A stretch of 20,225 bases of DNA, taken from positions 1 through 20,225 of the forward strand of contig JBFLXN010000036.1 in assembly GCA_040755715.1 (NCBI GenBank). Direction: 5' to 3'. The stretch comes from JBFLXN01 sp040755715 [NCBI: Candidatus Edwardsbacteria bacterium]. GTDB taxonomy: Bacteria > Edwardsbacteria > AC1 > JBFLXN01. The position numbers and the translations under genes are program-made. The notes under the pieces are model-generated. The model was not told the origin of the DNA. It saw nothing but the letters and a program-made list of their open reading frames with translations, and ran no database searches. Shown here in pieces: positions 6,688 through 13,665 of the stretch. How positions within the stretch are numbered: position 1 is the stretch's first letter; every line of letters starts with the position of its first letter.

Positions 6688-7944
6688 ATGAGAATACTAA
6701 ATCTATCTGACCTTGAAATTGCCAGAGAGGAAATTTCCCGAATTGGTGTTGACAAAGAGAGTATTGAGATTCTGGCGCCAAAGGCCATGAGACTATGCGT
6801 GAAACTGGAAAAGGTGAAGTGTGGTGCCGCCAATATCTTGAAACAAGAGATGCTTTCAGTGGGTGGAGACGCCGCCGTAGCCAGAGGAGTGATTGACGGA
6901 AGTGTAAGAGAAAGCGATGTTATACTTTTAGGGAATTTAAAACAGATTGAGACACTGAGTGGAAAAATAAAAACACAACCTTTTGGCTTGGATAAGTTAT
7001 CTTTGGAACTCCAAAGACTATGTGCAGAAATTTGTCAGCCGCCAAATCTTGTCTGGCAATGCCGAAATGACCAGTTTGATTTGTCTTCTCGTGTCTATAT
7101 TATGGGCATTCTCAATGTAACACCAGATTCGTTTTCTGATGGCAGGTGTTTCCTTGAACCAGAAAAAGCAGTGGCTCAAGCTCACAAAATGATAGAGGAG
7201 GGAGCAGATATCATTGATATTGGGGGAGAGTCTTTCCGCCTAAAGGACGGCGGATTTTCAACGAGGTCAGGGTCGGAGCCTATTTCTTTGGATGAAGAAT
7301 TGCAGCGAGTCATACCAGTAATTGAAAGATTAAAAAAAGAGACAAAAATTTTTATTTCTATTGATACCTATAAATCCCAAATAGCAGAAAAAGCCTTAGA
7401 AGCTGGGGTAGAAATCATTAACGATATTTCTGGATTTCATTTTGATTCTAAAATGCCTGAAATAGTGGCCAAATATAAAGCCGGTGTTGCCTTAATGCAT
7501 ATTAAAGGAAAGCCTAAGGATATGCAAGAAAATCCACAATACGATGACTTGATAGGGGAAATCTATAATGATCTTAGAGACGCAATAGAGAAAGCAAAAG
7601 AGGCAGGAATTTCAGAAAATCAAATTGTAATAGACCTTGGTATTGGATTTGGCAAGACTGTGCAAGATAATCTTATGATTTTAAAACGATTGTCAGAGTT
7701 TAAAGGTTTAAGACGACCAATTCTGGTAGGGCCATCAGGAAAATCTTTTATCGGAAAGATATCAGACCTCCCGATGGAAGAGAGGTTAGAAGGAACAGCA
7801 TCTGCCTGCGCTATTGCCATGATGAATGGTGCTAATATTATAAGAGTGCATGATGTAAAAGAAATGAAGCGAGTAGCAGAGGTAGCCGAGGCCATTGCAA
7901 AATTAAATATCAAAAATCTCCCGCCTTTGGCGGGATCCCGCTAA
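6688..7944 (+). CDS. folP: Dihydropteroate synthase with long N-terminal domain and loop insertion
   Basis: FolP condenses 6-hydroxymethyl-7,8-dihydropterin pyrophosphate with p-aminobenzoate and is the target of sulfonamides. Residues 1-130 form an N-terminal domain (KMRL-type, with AANILKQEMLSVGGDAAVARG) found in FolP of several deep-branching and delta-type bacteria. The TIM barrel begins with IMGILNVTPDSFSDG (138-152), followed by ADIIDIGGES (173-182) and FISIDTYK. Two oddities occur. After GGES there are nine extra residues (FRLKDGGFS, 183-191) encoded by a palindrome, and the following loop is TRSG where the family has TRPG. The last residues (LPPLAGSR) come from another GC palindrome. 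No clear ribosome site precedes the ATG. It lies 96 bp beyond the restriction-modification trio. Confidence 0.93.
   Translation: MRILNLSDLEIAREEISRIGVDKESIEILAPKAMRLCVKLEKVKCGAANILKQEMLSVGGDAAVARGVIDGSVRESDVILLGNLKQIETLSGKIKTQPFGLDKLSLELQRLCAEICQPPNLVWQCRNDQFDLSSRVYIMGILNVTPDSFSDGRCFLEPEKAVAQAHKMIEEGADIIDIGGESFRLKDGGFSTRSGSEPISLDEELQRVIPVIERLKKETKIFISIDTYKSQIAEKALEAGVEIINDISGFHFDSKMPEIVAKYKAGVALMHIKGKPKDMQENPQYDDLIGEIYNDLRDAIEKAKEAGISENQIVIDLGIGFGKTVQDNLMILKRLSEFKGLRRPILVGPSGKSFIGKISDLPMEERLEGTASACAIAMMNGANIIRVHDVKEMKRVAEVAEAIAKLNIKNLPPLAGSR
7234..7260. repeat. 27-bp in-frame palindromic insertion inside folP
   Basis: Nine codons interrupt the conserved GGES-TRPG junction of dihydropteroate synthase. 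The inserted DNA contains a perfect inverted repeat, TCCGCC (7235-7240) and GGCGGA (7249-7254), with an 8-nt loop TAAAGGAC. A similar GC stem, TCCCGCC/GGCGGGA, closes the same gene at 7919-7935. The length is a multiple of three and the reading frame survives. This resembles the palindromic elements known to insert in frame into Rickettsia genes, but no relationship is claimed. Confidence 0.6.
7919..7935. repeat. GC-rich palindrome forming the folP 3' end
   Basis: TCCCGCC and GGCGGGA (7919-7925, 7929-7935) form a perfect 7-bp stem with a TTT loop. A short second stem, CGCT/AGCG, follows at once and contains the folP stop TAA (7942-7944). There is no T-run, so it is not a classical terminator. 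The copies of AAATATCAAAA on either side (7905-7915 and 7954-7964) suggest this palindrome was inserted into, or next to, the AT-rich repeat that follows. Confidence 0.55.
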
Positions 7945-7953
7945 AAGCGTGGA

Positions 7954-8028
7954 AAATATCAAAATGAGATACCCAAATTTAAGTTCTAGAAGATATTTTT
8001 CAATTTTAATTTTTGATTTTTGATATTT
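7954..8028. repeat. AT-rich inverted-repeat element between folP and cdaA
   Basis: An 11-bp perfect inverted repeat, AAATATCAAAA (7954-7964) and TTTTGATATTT (8018-8028), bounds a 75-bp AT-rich stretch with tandem TTTTTGAT units on the right side. It occupies almost all of the folP-cdaA gap. It shows no coding potential and no clear promoter boxes. It looks like a dispersed intergenic element, which only a genome-wide search could confirm. Confidence 0.5.
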
Positions 8029-8071
8029 GATTTTTGGATTAAATTCTTATCTAATTGACAGAATAGTAATC

Positions 8072-8818
8072 ATGCATCTTCTTCAATTTCGTCCTTTGGA
8101 TATTCTTGATATTCTCATCGTTGCCTATGTCATTTATCGGCTCTTGCTCTTGATGAAGGGGACCAGAGCAGTGCAAATGCTCTTTGGGCTTTTGATTTTA
8201 TTGATTATTGCTTTTCTGGCCTCCTGGTGGCAATTAGAAGGAGTGAATTGGATTTTTGGCTCTTTAAAGGCAGTTTGGATAGTTGCCTTTGTGATTCTCT
8301 TTCAACCAGAGATTAGAACTGCACTCTCACAATTGGGGCGACACCGCTTCTTGGGACTTTTTTTTAGAACAGAAAATAAAGCTGTGGGAGAAGTAGTTAA
8401 AGCCGCTACTCGCTTACGAACTGGAGGAATTGGCGCACTGATGGTCTTTGAACGAAATAACGGATTGAAGAATTTCATTGATACTGGAACTGAAATAGGC
8501 GCTCAAGCAACCGAAGATTTATTAATTACGCTCTTTACACCACACAGTCCACTTCATGATGGTGCCGTCATTATTAGAGGAGAAACAATTGTGGCCGCTG
8601 GTTGCATCTTACCTCTGAGTCAAGACCCTTTAGTAGAGAGAACCCTGGGTATGCGCCATCGGGCGGCCTTAGGTCTGGTAGAAGAAACCGATGCTCTATG
8701 CGTGATTGTCTCTGAAGAAAATAAAACTATCTCGCTGGCTATGGAGGGTAAAATCAGTAAAGCATTAGAGCCTGCAGAAATCCAACAAAAATTATCAGCG
8801 ACAATGCGCCGACGATGA
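8072..8818 (+). CDS. cdaA: Diadenylate cyclase CdaA (c-di-AMP synthase)
   Basis: CdaA makes cyclic di-AMP from two ATP; the messenger controls potassium and osmolyte transport and cell-wall homeostasis. The 248-residue protein starts with three membrane helices (about 10-28, 34-52 and 62-80). The DisA_N catalytic domain follows, with DGAVIIRG (DGA at 163-165) and GMRHRAALG (RHR at 195-197), both needed for ATP binding and catalysis. I chose the ATG at 8072 because the protein then begins MHLLQFRPLDILDILIVAYV, the usual CdaA N-terminus. A TTG at 8027 would add 15 residues from the AT-rich repeat. No clear ribosome site is seen. The usual partners ybbR and glmM do not follow; a DUF2723 gene does, 62 bp later. 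Confidence 0.95.
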   Translation: MHLLQFRPLDILDILIVAYVIYRLLLLMKGTRAVQMLFGLLILLIIAFLASWWQLEGVNWIFGSLKAVWIVAFVILFQPEIRTALSQLGRHRFLGLFFRTENKAVGEVVKAATRLRTGGIGALMVFERNNGLKNFIDTGTEIGAQATEDLLITLFTPHSPLHDGAVIIRGETIVAAGCILPLSQDPLVERTLGMRHRAALGLVEETDALCVIVSEENKTISLAMEGKISKALEPAEIQQKLSATMRRR

Positions 8819-8880
8819 ACCAGAAAGCAGAAGGCAAAAAGCAAAACATAGCTTGCTTACTGTTAACATAGGAGGAAAAA

Positions 8881-11685
8881 ATGCAGGCTGAAACAAAAAT
8901 TCGCTGGTTAATAGCTCTATTGGTCTTTTTGGCGGTTTTCATTGTTTATACCCGGACGATGGCACCAACTACCCCGTTCTGGGATTGTGGGGAAATGGTT
9001 ACTGTCTCATACATCTTAGGGATTCCCCATCCACCAGGATATCCACTCTATACTTGCTTGGGCAGAGTGATTAGCCTCTTGCCTTTAGCCAAAGCCATAG
9101 TCGTGCGAGTAACTTTGTTGACCATAACTACCAATGCCCTGGCGATGGCTGGACTCTATCTAATTTTTGTAAAAATCACAAGTGGCTGGCTCGGTAAGCC
9201 AAAAACTTTCCTTGAGAGTCTAGCGCTTCATTTGAGCGGAGTCAGTGCGAGTTTACTCTATGCTTTTTGTTGCACCCAGTGGTTCAAGGGAGTAGAACCC
9301 GATGTCTTCCCAACGGCTATTCCCAATATTGTCTTTGTACTTTTACTGGCTCTTCTTTGGAAGGAACATCGGAAAGAAAATTTGGGCAGTCGTATTTTGG
9401 TCCTCATTTGTTTCTGGTTTGCTTTGACTACAGGTATGCATCTTCTTGGTCTTTTGGTGGCACCGGCAATCTTTATTTTTCTGTTGTTGACTGATTGGCG
9501 CCCGAGAAATTTTGTTTATATTGTCGGGTTCTTTTTCCTCTTCGTTTTAGCTGAAGGAGGCGGCCTTTCATTAATTCCTTTAGGTGTAGTTACTGCTTTC
9601 CTCGTCTTTGTTCTTTTGTTATTGGGCAAAGACCATTTACCCACTATATTCTTCCTTCTTATCTTTAGTTTGTTTCTTTTTGCTACCGGTCGTCCTGAAC
9701 TCACTCCCGTGGTCCTTTTAGAGATAATCTTGTTTTTCTTGTTGTCTAATCAGGCGACACCACTAGTCAACAAACAGAGGTCAATTCTTTTAGATTGGAG
9801 AGTAGTGGCAAGTTGTCTCTTATTGTTGGGACTGACCATTCATTTCTTTTTGGTGGTGCGGGCCCATCAGAGACCAGCCATTAATGAAACCAATCCCTCA
9901 TCAACAGCATCATTTTTGGAATGCCTGGAGCGCAAGCAATATGAACCCTTTGAATCCTTTAAATTTCCACCAACCCGAAGGGCTGACCTGGGCTATCAAT
10001 TTGGATTTATGTACGCTCGCTATTTCTTTTGGCAATGGGCACCACCCGGCATAAGCGACGCTGGCTGGCGAGAGATTACTCAACATCTCAATTTCACCCC
10101 CATAATTGAAGGTTTTACTCCTCTCAGATTCTTTTCTTTCATTGTCTTTCCACTATTGGGAATATGGGGAATTATTCAGCATTTCCGAAATGATAAAAAA
10201 ACTTTTGGACTTTTAGTGACACTCTTTCTCTTCGCCAATGTGGGATTGGCTTTTTATTTGAATATGAACGACCCGCAGGTAAGAGACCGTGATTATGCAT
10301 TTATGCCCTCCTTTGCCGTCTTTTCGTTCTGGATTGGTATGGGAATGTTGCAAGTTTGGCGTTGGTTATCAGAAAGACTCCCGGAGAGGATTGGTATTTT
10401 AAGAAAGGTATTGTGTTTAGTAACAATTCTTGTTCTTTTTGCTTTTTCCTTCATTCCGCTTTTTTCTTATTATCACCTTAGAGATAGGAGTGGAAATTGG
10501 ATTCCTGAAGACTACGCTTACAATATTTTGGAATCCTGTGAACCGAATGCGATTCTCTTTACCAATGGTGACAATGATACTTTCCCGCTTTGGTTTGCTC
10601 AGCAAGTAAAAAATGTCAGGAAAGATGTGAAAATCGCTAATCTTTCATTGCTGAATACTCCTTGGTATTTAGAAGAACTCAAAGTGACAGGTGTTCCTCT
10701 AAACTTGAGCCTTCAACAGATTAGAGAAATTGGTCCTGTTCGCCGCTCTAATGGAAAGATTATGATGGTCAATGAAATAGGGGTGAGGGATATCATAGCC
10801 GCTAATGTTGGTAAAGGAAAGAATGAAGCAGGACAATTGGACCCAAGACTTTTATTGGCGGCTGACACGACTTGGGTAAGGCAGATTTTTGATAGTAACT
10901 ATCAGGAAAAATATCCTGTGTATTTTGCCGTGACTGTTTCTGAAGATAATCTGATGGGAGTTCAACCACATCTGCGATTTGAGGGTCTTGTCTATAAGGT
11001 TGTTCCCGAACAACTGAATAAAGCAGTGGATGTAGAGCGCTCACGATACAATTTATATGAGGTCTATCGTTACCGAGGTATTTTTGACCCAGCGGTTTAT
11101 AAGGATGATAATACTGCTAAACTTTTGGGCAACTATGCGGTGGCCCACTGGCAAATTGGTCTGGCTTTGCGAAGGTCAGGTAGAATTGCCGAAGCAGTGC
11201 AAGAATTTGAAAGGGCGGCACAACTTGCTCCAGATGAACCAGCTAATTTTCATTGGCTCGGAATGACTTACGCCGAAAAAGGCAGAGCCTTAAAAATTGA
11301 AGGAGAATCTCTAAAAATCAAAGGACAAACAAAACAAGCGGAGATGAAATTTGCTTTAGCGGAAAGTACCTTTACTAAAGCGATTGGCAACTTTAAAAAA
11401 TTAGCTGAATTATATCCACAGGACCCTCGCCTCTTCGCTCAATTGGGAACTGTCTATGCAGAGGCCGGAAGGATAAAAGAAGCGATTAGTGTCCTCCAGC
11501 ATAGCATTGAAATCAACCCGAATTTCGGTGAGGGCTATGGAGCCCTCTTCTGGATTTATGCCGAACAAAATGATTCTGCCAAAGCTATTGGTGTGCTGGA
11601 ATCTTGGCTTAAAAGATTCCCCAATGATAATAACGCCAGAACTTTGTTAGAAAAGTACCAAAAGGGAGAAAAGTTGAGAGAATAA
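8881..11685 (+). CDS. DUF2723 multi-pass membrane protein with C-terminal TPR repeats
   Basis: This 934-residue protein begins with the hallmark DUF2723 region: a first membrane helix, TTPFWDCGEM (about 29-38) and GIPHPPGYPL, followed by at least ten more hydrophobic segments up to about residue 520. The family belongs to the GT-C glycosyltransferase fold and is related to eukaryotic TMEM260, an O-mannosyltransferase, so protein O-glycosylation is a reasonable but unproven role. The WDCGE acidic pair sits where GT-C enzymes hold their catalytic acid. A soluble region follows, then TPR-like helical repeats from about 740 to 930 (YAVAHWQIGLALRRSGRIAE; FAQLGTVYAEAGRIKEAI), probably a protein-binding platform. 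TAGGAGG lies before the ATG. The stop overlaps the hypA ATG by one base. Confidence 0.88.
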   Translation: MQAETKIRWLIALLVFLAVFIVYTRTMAPTTPFWDCGEMVTVSYILGIPHPPGYPLYTCLGRVISLLPLAKAIVVRVTLLTITTNALAMAGLYLIFVKITSGWLGKPKTFLESLALHLSGVSASLLYAFCCTQWFKGVEPDVFPTAIPNIVFVLLLALLWKEHRKENLGSRILVLICFWFALTTGMHLLGLLVAPAIFIFLLLTDWRPRNFVYIVGFFFLFVLAEGGGLSLIPLGVVTAFLVFVLLLLGKDHLPTIFFLLIFSLFLFATGRPELTPVVLLEIILFFLLSNQATPLVNKQRSILLDWRVVASCLLLLGLTIHFFLVVRAHQRPAINETNPSSTASFLECLERKQYEPFESFKFPPTRRADLGYQFGFMYARYFFWQWAPPGISDAGWREITQHLNFTPIIEGFTPLRFFSFIVFPLLGIWGIIQHFRNDKKTFGLLVTLFLFANVGLAFYLNMNDPQVRDRDYAFMPSFAVFSFWIGMGMLQVWRWLSERLPERIGILRKVLCLVTILVLFAFSFIPLFSYYHLRDRSGNWIPEDYAYNILESCEPNAILFTNGDNDTFPLWFAQQVKNVRKDVKIANLSLLNTPWYLEELKVTGVPLNLSLQQIREIGPVRRSNGKIMMVNEIGVRDIIAANVGKGKNEAGQLDPRLLLAADTTWVRQIFDSNYQEKYPVYFAVTVSEDNLMGVQPHLRFEGLVYKVVPEQLNKAVDVERSRYNLYEVYRYRGIFDPAVYKDDNTAKLLGNYAVAHWQIGLALRRSGRIAEAVQEFERAAQLAPDEPANFHWLGMTYAEKGRALKIEGESLKIKGQTKQAEMKFALAESTFTKAIGNFKKLAELYPQDPRLFAQLGTVYAEAGRIKEAISVLQHSIEINPNFGEGYGALFWIYAEQNDSAKAIGVLESWLKRFPNDNNARTLLEKYQKGEKLRE

Positions 11686-12050
11686 TGCATGAACTAGCAA
11701 TTACTGATTCTATTTTGAAAATAGCGCTTTCCGAGGCGGAAAAAGCTGGGGCAAAACGAATCTTAACTATTCATCTGAAAATAGGGGAGATGACGACTTA
11801 TGTTCCGGATTCTGTGCGATTTTATTTTGGAATTTTGAGCAAAGGAACAATGGCAGAAGCGGCAGAATTAAGAATTGACTCACTACCACTATTGGCGAGT
11901 TGTAAAAAATGCGCCCAAAAATTTCAAGTAAAAAACTATCGGTTTGTTTGCTCATTTTGCAGTTCAACTGAACTGGAAATTATCTCCGGCCGCGAATTAT
12001 TCATTGAAAGTTTAGAAGTGGAGAAAGAGGAATTGCTCCCTCACCTTTAG
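11685..12050 (+). CDS. hypA: Hydrogenase/urease nickel incorporation metallochaperone HypA
   Basis: HypA delivers nickel, with HypB, to the active site of [NiFe] hydrogenase or, in some bacteria, urease. The 121-residue protein begins MHELAI, where the N-terminal amine, H2 and E3 form the nickel site. The structural zinc site is made of two CxxC pairs: C73/C76 (CKKC) and C89/C92 (CSFC). The length is close to the family norm of about 115. The ATG shares one base with the stop of the DUF2723 gene (TAATG), so translation is probably coupled. No hydrogenase or other hyp gene is in view, so its client enzyme must lie elsewhere. hypB follows after two unrelated small genes. Confidence 0.95.
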   Translation: MHELAITDSILKIALSEAEKAGAKRILTIHLKIGEMTTYVPDSVRFYFGILSKGTMAEAAELRIDSLPLLASCKKCAQKFQVKNYRFVCSFCSSTELEIISGRELFIESLEVEKEELLPHL

Positions 12051-12067
12051 TAAACTTACGAGACCCA

Positions 12068-12306
12068 ATGGATTTTGAAATACTTGAAGAGATTATCAAC
12101 ATTGAGACAATTGCAGTAGGTAATTCAATCCGTGAAGTTGCACGTTTGCAAAGGGTCTATGGCATTGGCCGAGGGAGAAAGCTAAAGGGAATCACTACGG
12201 TTCGTCTCCTTGATGGGACAATATGCAAGGATGAGGTACATTTTGGTACGAAGCACATGGGATTGGTAAAAAGGAAGTTAAAATTAAACATATTTTAGGT
12301 GAATAA
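12068..12306 (+). pseudogene. Small conserved-type hypothetical gene, frame-broken
   Basis: From the ATG at 12068 the frame gives 76 residues (start MDFEILEEIINIETIAVG, then GITTVRLLDGTICKDEVH) to a TAG ending at 12298. After EVH the sequence loses its character. In the -1 frame, from 12244, the DNA reads WYEAHGIGKKEVKIKHILGE and stops at TAA 12304-12306. From memory this is a recurring short bacterial hypothetical protein whose C-terminal half reads VHWYEAHGIG. The break is at a run of four T (12241-12244): two T too many or one too few. It is either a recent frameshift, an assembly error, or much less likely programmed slippage. No good ribosome site is visible. Function unknown. Confidence 0.6.
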
Positions 12307-12308
12307 TT

Positions 12309-12542
12309 ATGAAACGGCACAACCTAAAACCGCAATTTGCTGTTTGTGTCAAGAATGAAGGCTATTCAGCATCATTGGAGTTGTGGAAAATCTATCAGGT
12401 GATACCTAACGGTCGGTCTGCACGACATCAATACATTCGAATTATTGATGAGTCAGGTGAAGATTACTTGTATCCGGCGGACTATTTCGTTCCAATTGAA
12501 CTTCCGCAAGCTATAGAAAGAGCCTTGTCATTGGCAACCTAA
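12309..12542 (+). CDS. Small conserved-type hypothetical protein (77 residues)
   Basis: The 77-residue protein reads like an intact, soluble alpha-beta domain: QFAVCVKNEGYSASLELWKI, then YQVIPNG, then RIIDESGEDYLYPADYFVPI near the C-terminus. From memory, short proteins with the VCVKNEGY and ESGEDYLYP motifs recur in cyanobacteria, planctomycetes and candidate phyla without a known function. TAGGTGA lies about 6 nt before the ATG, overlapping the end of the broken gene upstream, so the two were probably translated together. No transmembrane segment or catalytic motif is seen. The pair interrupts the usual hypA-hypB adjacency; a mobile small-gene or toxin-antitoxin-like module is possible but not shown. 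Confidence 0.7.
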   Translation: MKRHNLKPQFAVCVKNEGYSASLELWKIYQVIPNGRSARHQYIRIIDESGEDYLYPADYFVPIELPQAIERALSLAT

Positions 12543-12546
12543 CAGA

Positions 12547-12617
12547 ATTCGCTCTAGTCTCGCGCGCGAATGCGAAAGACTTCACCCTATTCTTATCCTA
12601 AAGCGTTAGGAGAAGGA
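12547..12617 (+). promoter_or_regulatory. Hairpins upstream of hypB
   Basis: The 107-bp gap before hypB holds two hairpins. The first pairs ATTCGC (12547-12552) with GCGAAT (12566-12571) around a CG-rich loop unlike the surrounding DNA. The second spans 12590-12617: CCTAA/TTAGG with an AGCG loop, extended by about seven more pairs with one mismatch and one G-U. The right arm contains the AGGAGAAGGA ribosome-site-like sequence ahead of the upstream hypB start at 12629, so it could limit initiation there. Neither has a T-run. A regulatory role is inference only. Confidence 0.35.
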
Positions 12618-12649
12618 ATAAGAGAGAGATGAGGAGGACAAAAGCCTTG

Positions 12650-13312
12650 ATGGAAGTGAAGGTCTTAAAAAATATCCTTGAAGTAAATAAACTTTTAGCC
12701 CAGGAGAATCGTCAACTTTTTGATAAAGAGAAGGTTTTTGTCGTGAATCTGATGTCCTCACCTGGAGCAGGAAAGACCTCTCTAGTGGAAAGAACTCTGG
12801 AAAGACTCATAGAAGAGGACTACCGAATCGCCGTAATTGAAGGGGATATTGTCGGCGATTTTGATGCTCAGCGATTGGCAAAGTTCAATATTCCGATTGT
12901 TCAAATCAACACCGGTAGCGAATGTCATTTGGATGCAAATATGATTCGCAATGCCTTGTCAGAGATAGACCTGAAAGGAATTGATTTGCTTTTGATAGAA
13001 AATGTGGGGAACTTGGTATGCCCGGCAGAATTCAAAGTGGGAGAGAATGTCAAAGTGGTGATTCTTTCCACACCAGAAGGTGATGATAAGCCTCATAAGT
13101 ATCCACTGATGTTTCGCGAATCAAAGGTGTTGCTGATTAACAAGATTGACCTTTTGCCACAACTGGAGTTTGCTAAAGAAAAAGTAAGAAAAGCGATTGC
13201 TGACCTAAATCCACAAATGACTATTTTTGAGATTTCCTGCAAGACCCAGGAGGGCTTGGAAAATTGGATAGATTGGCTAAAGAAACAAATAGAAGTTTGT
13301 GGAAATTCATAG
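12650..13312 (+). CDS. hypB: Hydrogenase nickel incorporation GTPase HypB
   Basis: HypB is a GTPase that hands nickel to the hydrogenase large-subunit precursor together with HypA. In 220 residues it has the P-loop SSPGAGKT (36-43), EGDIVGDFDAQRL (64-76), the metal site C92-H93 in ECHLDA with C124 in NVGNLVCP, and the guanine-specificity motif NKID (164-167). The N-terminal CxxCGC or His-rich nickel-storage extension of some HypB proteins is absent. The conserved start MEVKVLKNIL is the ATG at 12650, with GAGGAGG 12 nt upstream; an in-frame ATG at 12629 would add seven residues and cannot be excluded. The last codons lie in a 10-bp periodic repeat, so the extreme C-terminus (VCGNS) may be non-native. 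Confidence 0.94.
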   Translation: MEVKVLKNILEVNKLLAQENRQLFDKEKVFVVNLMSSPGAGKTSLVERTLERLIEEDYRIAVIEGDIVGDFDAQRLAKFNIPIVQINTGSECHLDANMIRNALSEIDLKGIDLLLIENVGNLVCPAEFKVGENVKVVILSTPEGDDKPHKYPLMFRESKVLLINKIDLLPQLEFAKEKVRKAIADLNPQMTIFEISCKTQEGLENWIDWLKKQIEVCGNS

Positions 13313-13329
13313 AAATACGAGAAAACGGA
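13280..13329. repeat. 10-bp periodic GAAA repeats across the hypB stop
   Basis: From 13280 the sequence repeats roughly every 10 bp around GAAA: AGAAACAAAT, AGAAGTTTGT, GGAAATTCAT, AGAAATACGA and a weaker fifth unit. The hypB stop codon (13310-13312) lies within it. A similar array occurs at 14638-14667. The two arrays bracket the truncated DUF3108-like gene and the phospholipase D gene. The units are degenerate, so chance contributes to some of the match. Confidence 0.45.
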
Positions 13330-13536
13330 TATTTCAGGATTTGACTTAAGTCTTGAAATAAAATGATAACAAGGCTCTCCATTCAGACTGAGGGTATCTT
13401 CAACCTCGAGGACAAGGCTGCCAACATTAAAAGGGCCATAATTCACATCGTAGACAAGCTTCTCTCCAACAGAAAAGCTAAAAAATAGTAGAAAGACAAG
13501 CACAGGGCAAGTTACAGAGTATAAAAGGATTGTCAA
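13313..13536 (-). pseudogene. Truncated N-terminal fragment of a DUF3108-like exported protein
   Basis: On the minus strand, from a TTG at 13536 with AAGGG 7 nt upstream, a signal peptide (VTCPVLVFLLFFSFSVG) is followed by EKLVYDVNYGPFNVGSLVLE, then GEPCYHFISRLKSNP. This pattern (GEKL-YDV-YG--N-G, then YH--S--KSN) is that of the DUF3108 family of envelope proteins, as I remember it. Full-length members have over 200 residues; here only about 75 remain before the frame runs into the antisense of hypB, so the gene is cut at about 13310. An ATG at 13650 in the same frame would add 38 residues without family character. It is a remnant left by a rearrangement next to hypB. Confidence 0.6.
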
Positions 13537-13630
13537 GTTTTTTCCCTTGAGGCCTCTGAAAACCCACAGAATTTTTGATAACTTGTTTTCTGTGATCTCT
13601 GTAGTCAAAGGACTTTTGCAGAGCTCTTCC

Positions 13631-13658
13631 TTGACAGAAAAGAGAATCAAGCTAAAAT
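13631..13658 (+). promoter_or_regulatory. Sigma70-type promoter of the phospholipase D-like gene
   Basis: A perfect -35 TTGACA (13631-13636) and a TAAAAT -10 box (13653-13658, five of six) are separated by 16 bp. The predicted transcription start falls at about 13665, on or beside the ATG at 13666. No Shine-Dalgarno sequence is visible between box and start, so the message is probably leaderless, as for tilS. Confidence 0.6.
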
Positions 13659-13665
13659 ATAAACG

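Noticed and set aside
7620-7913. 97-codon minus-strand frame inside folP
   Set aside because: It is antisense of conserved dihydropteroate synthase sequence and lacks any initiation signal.
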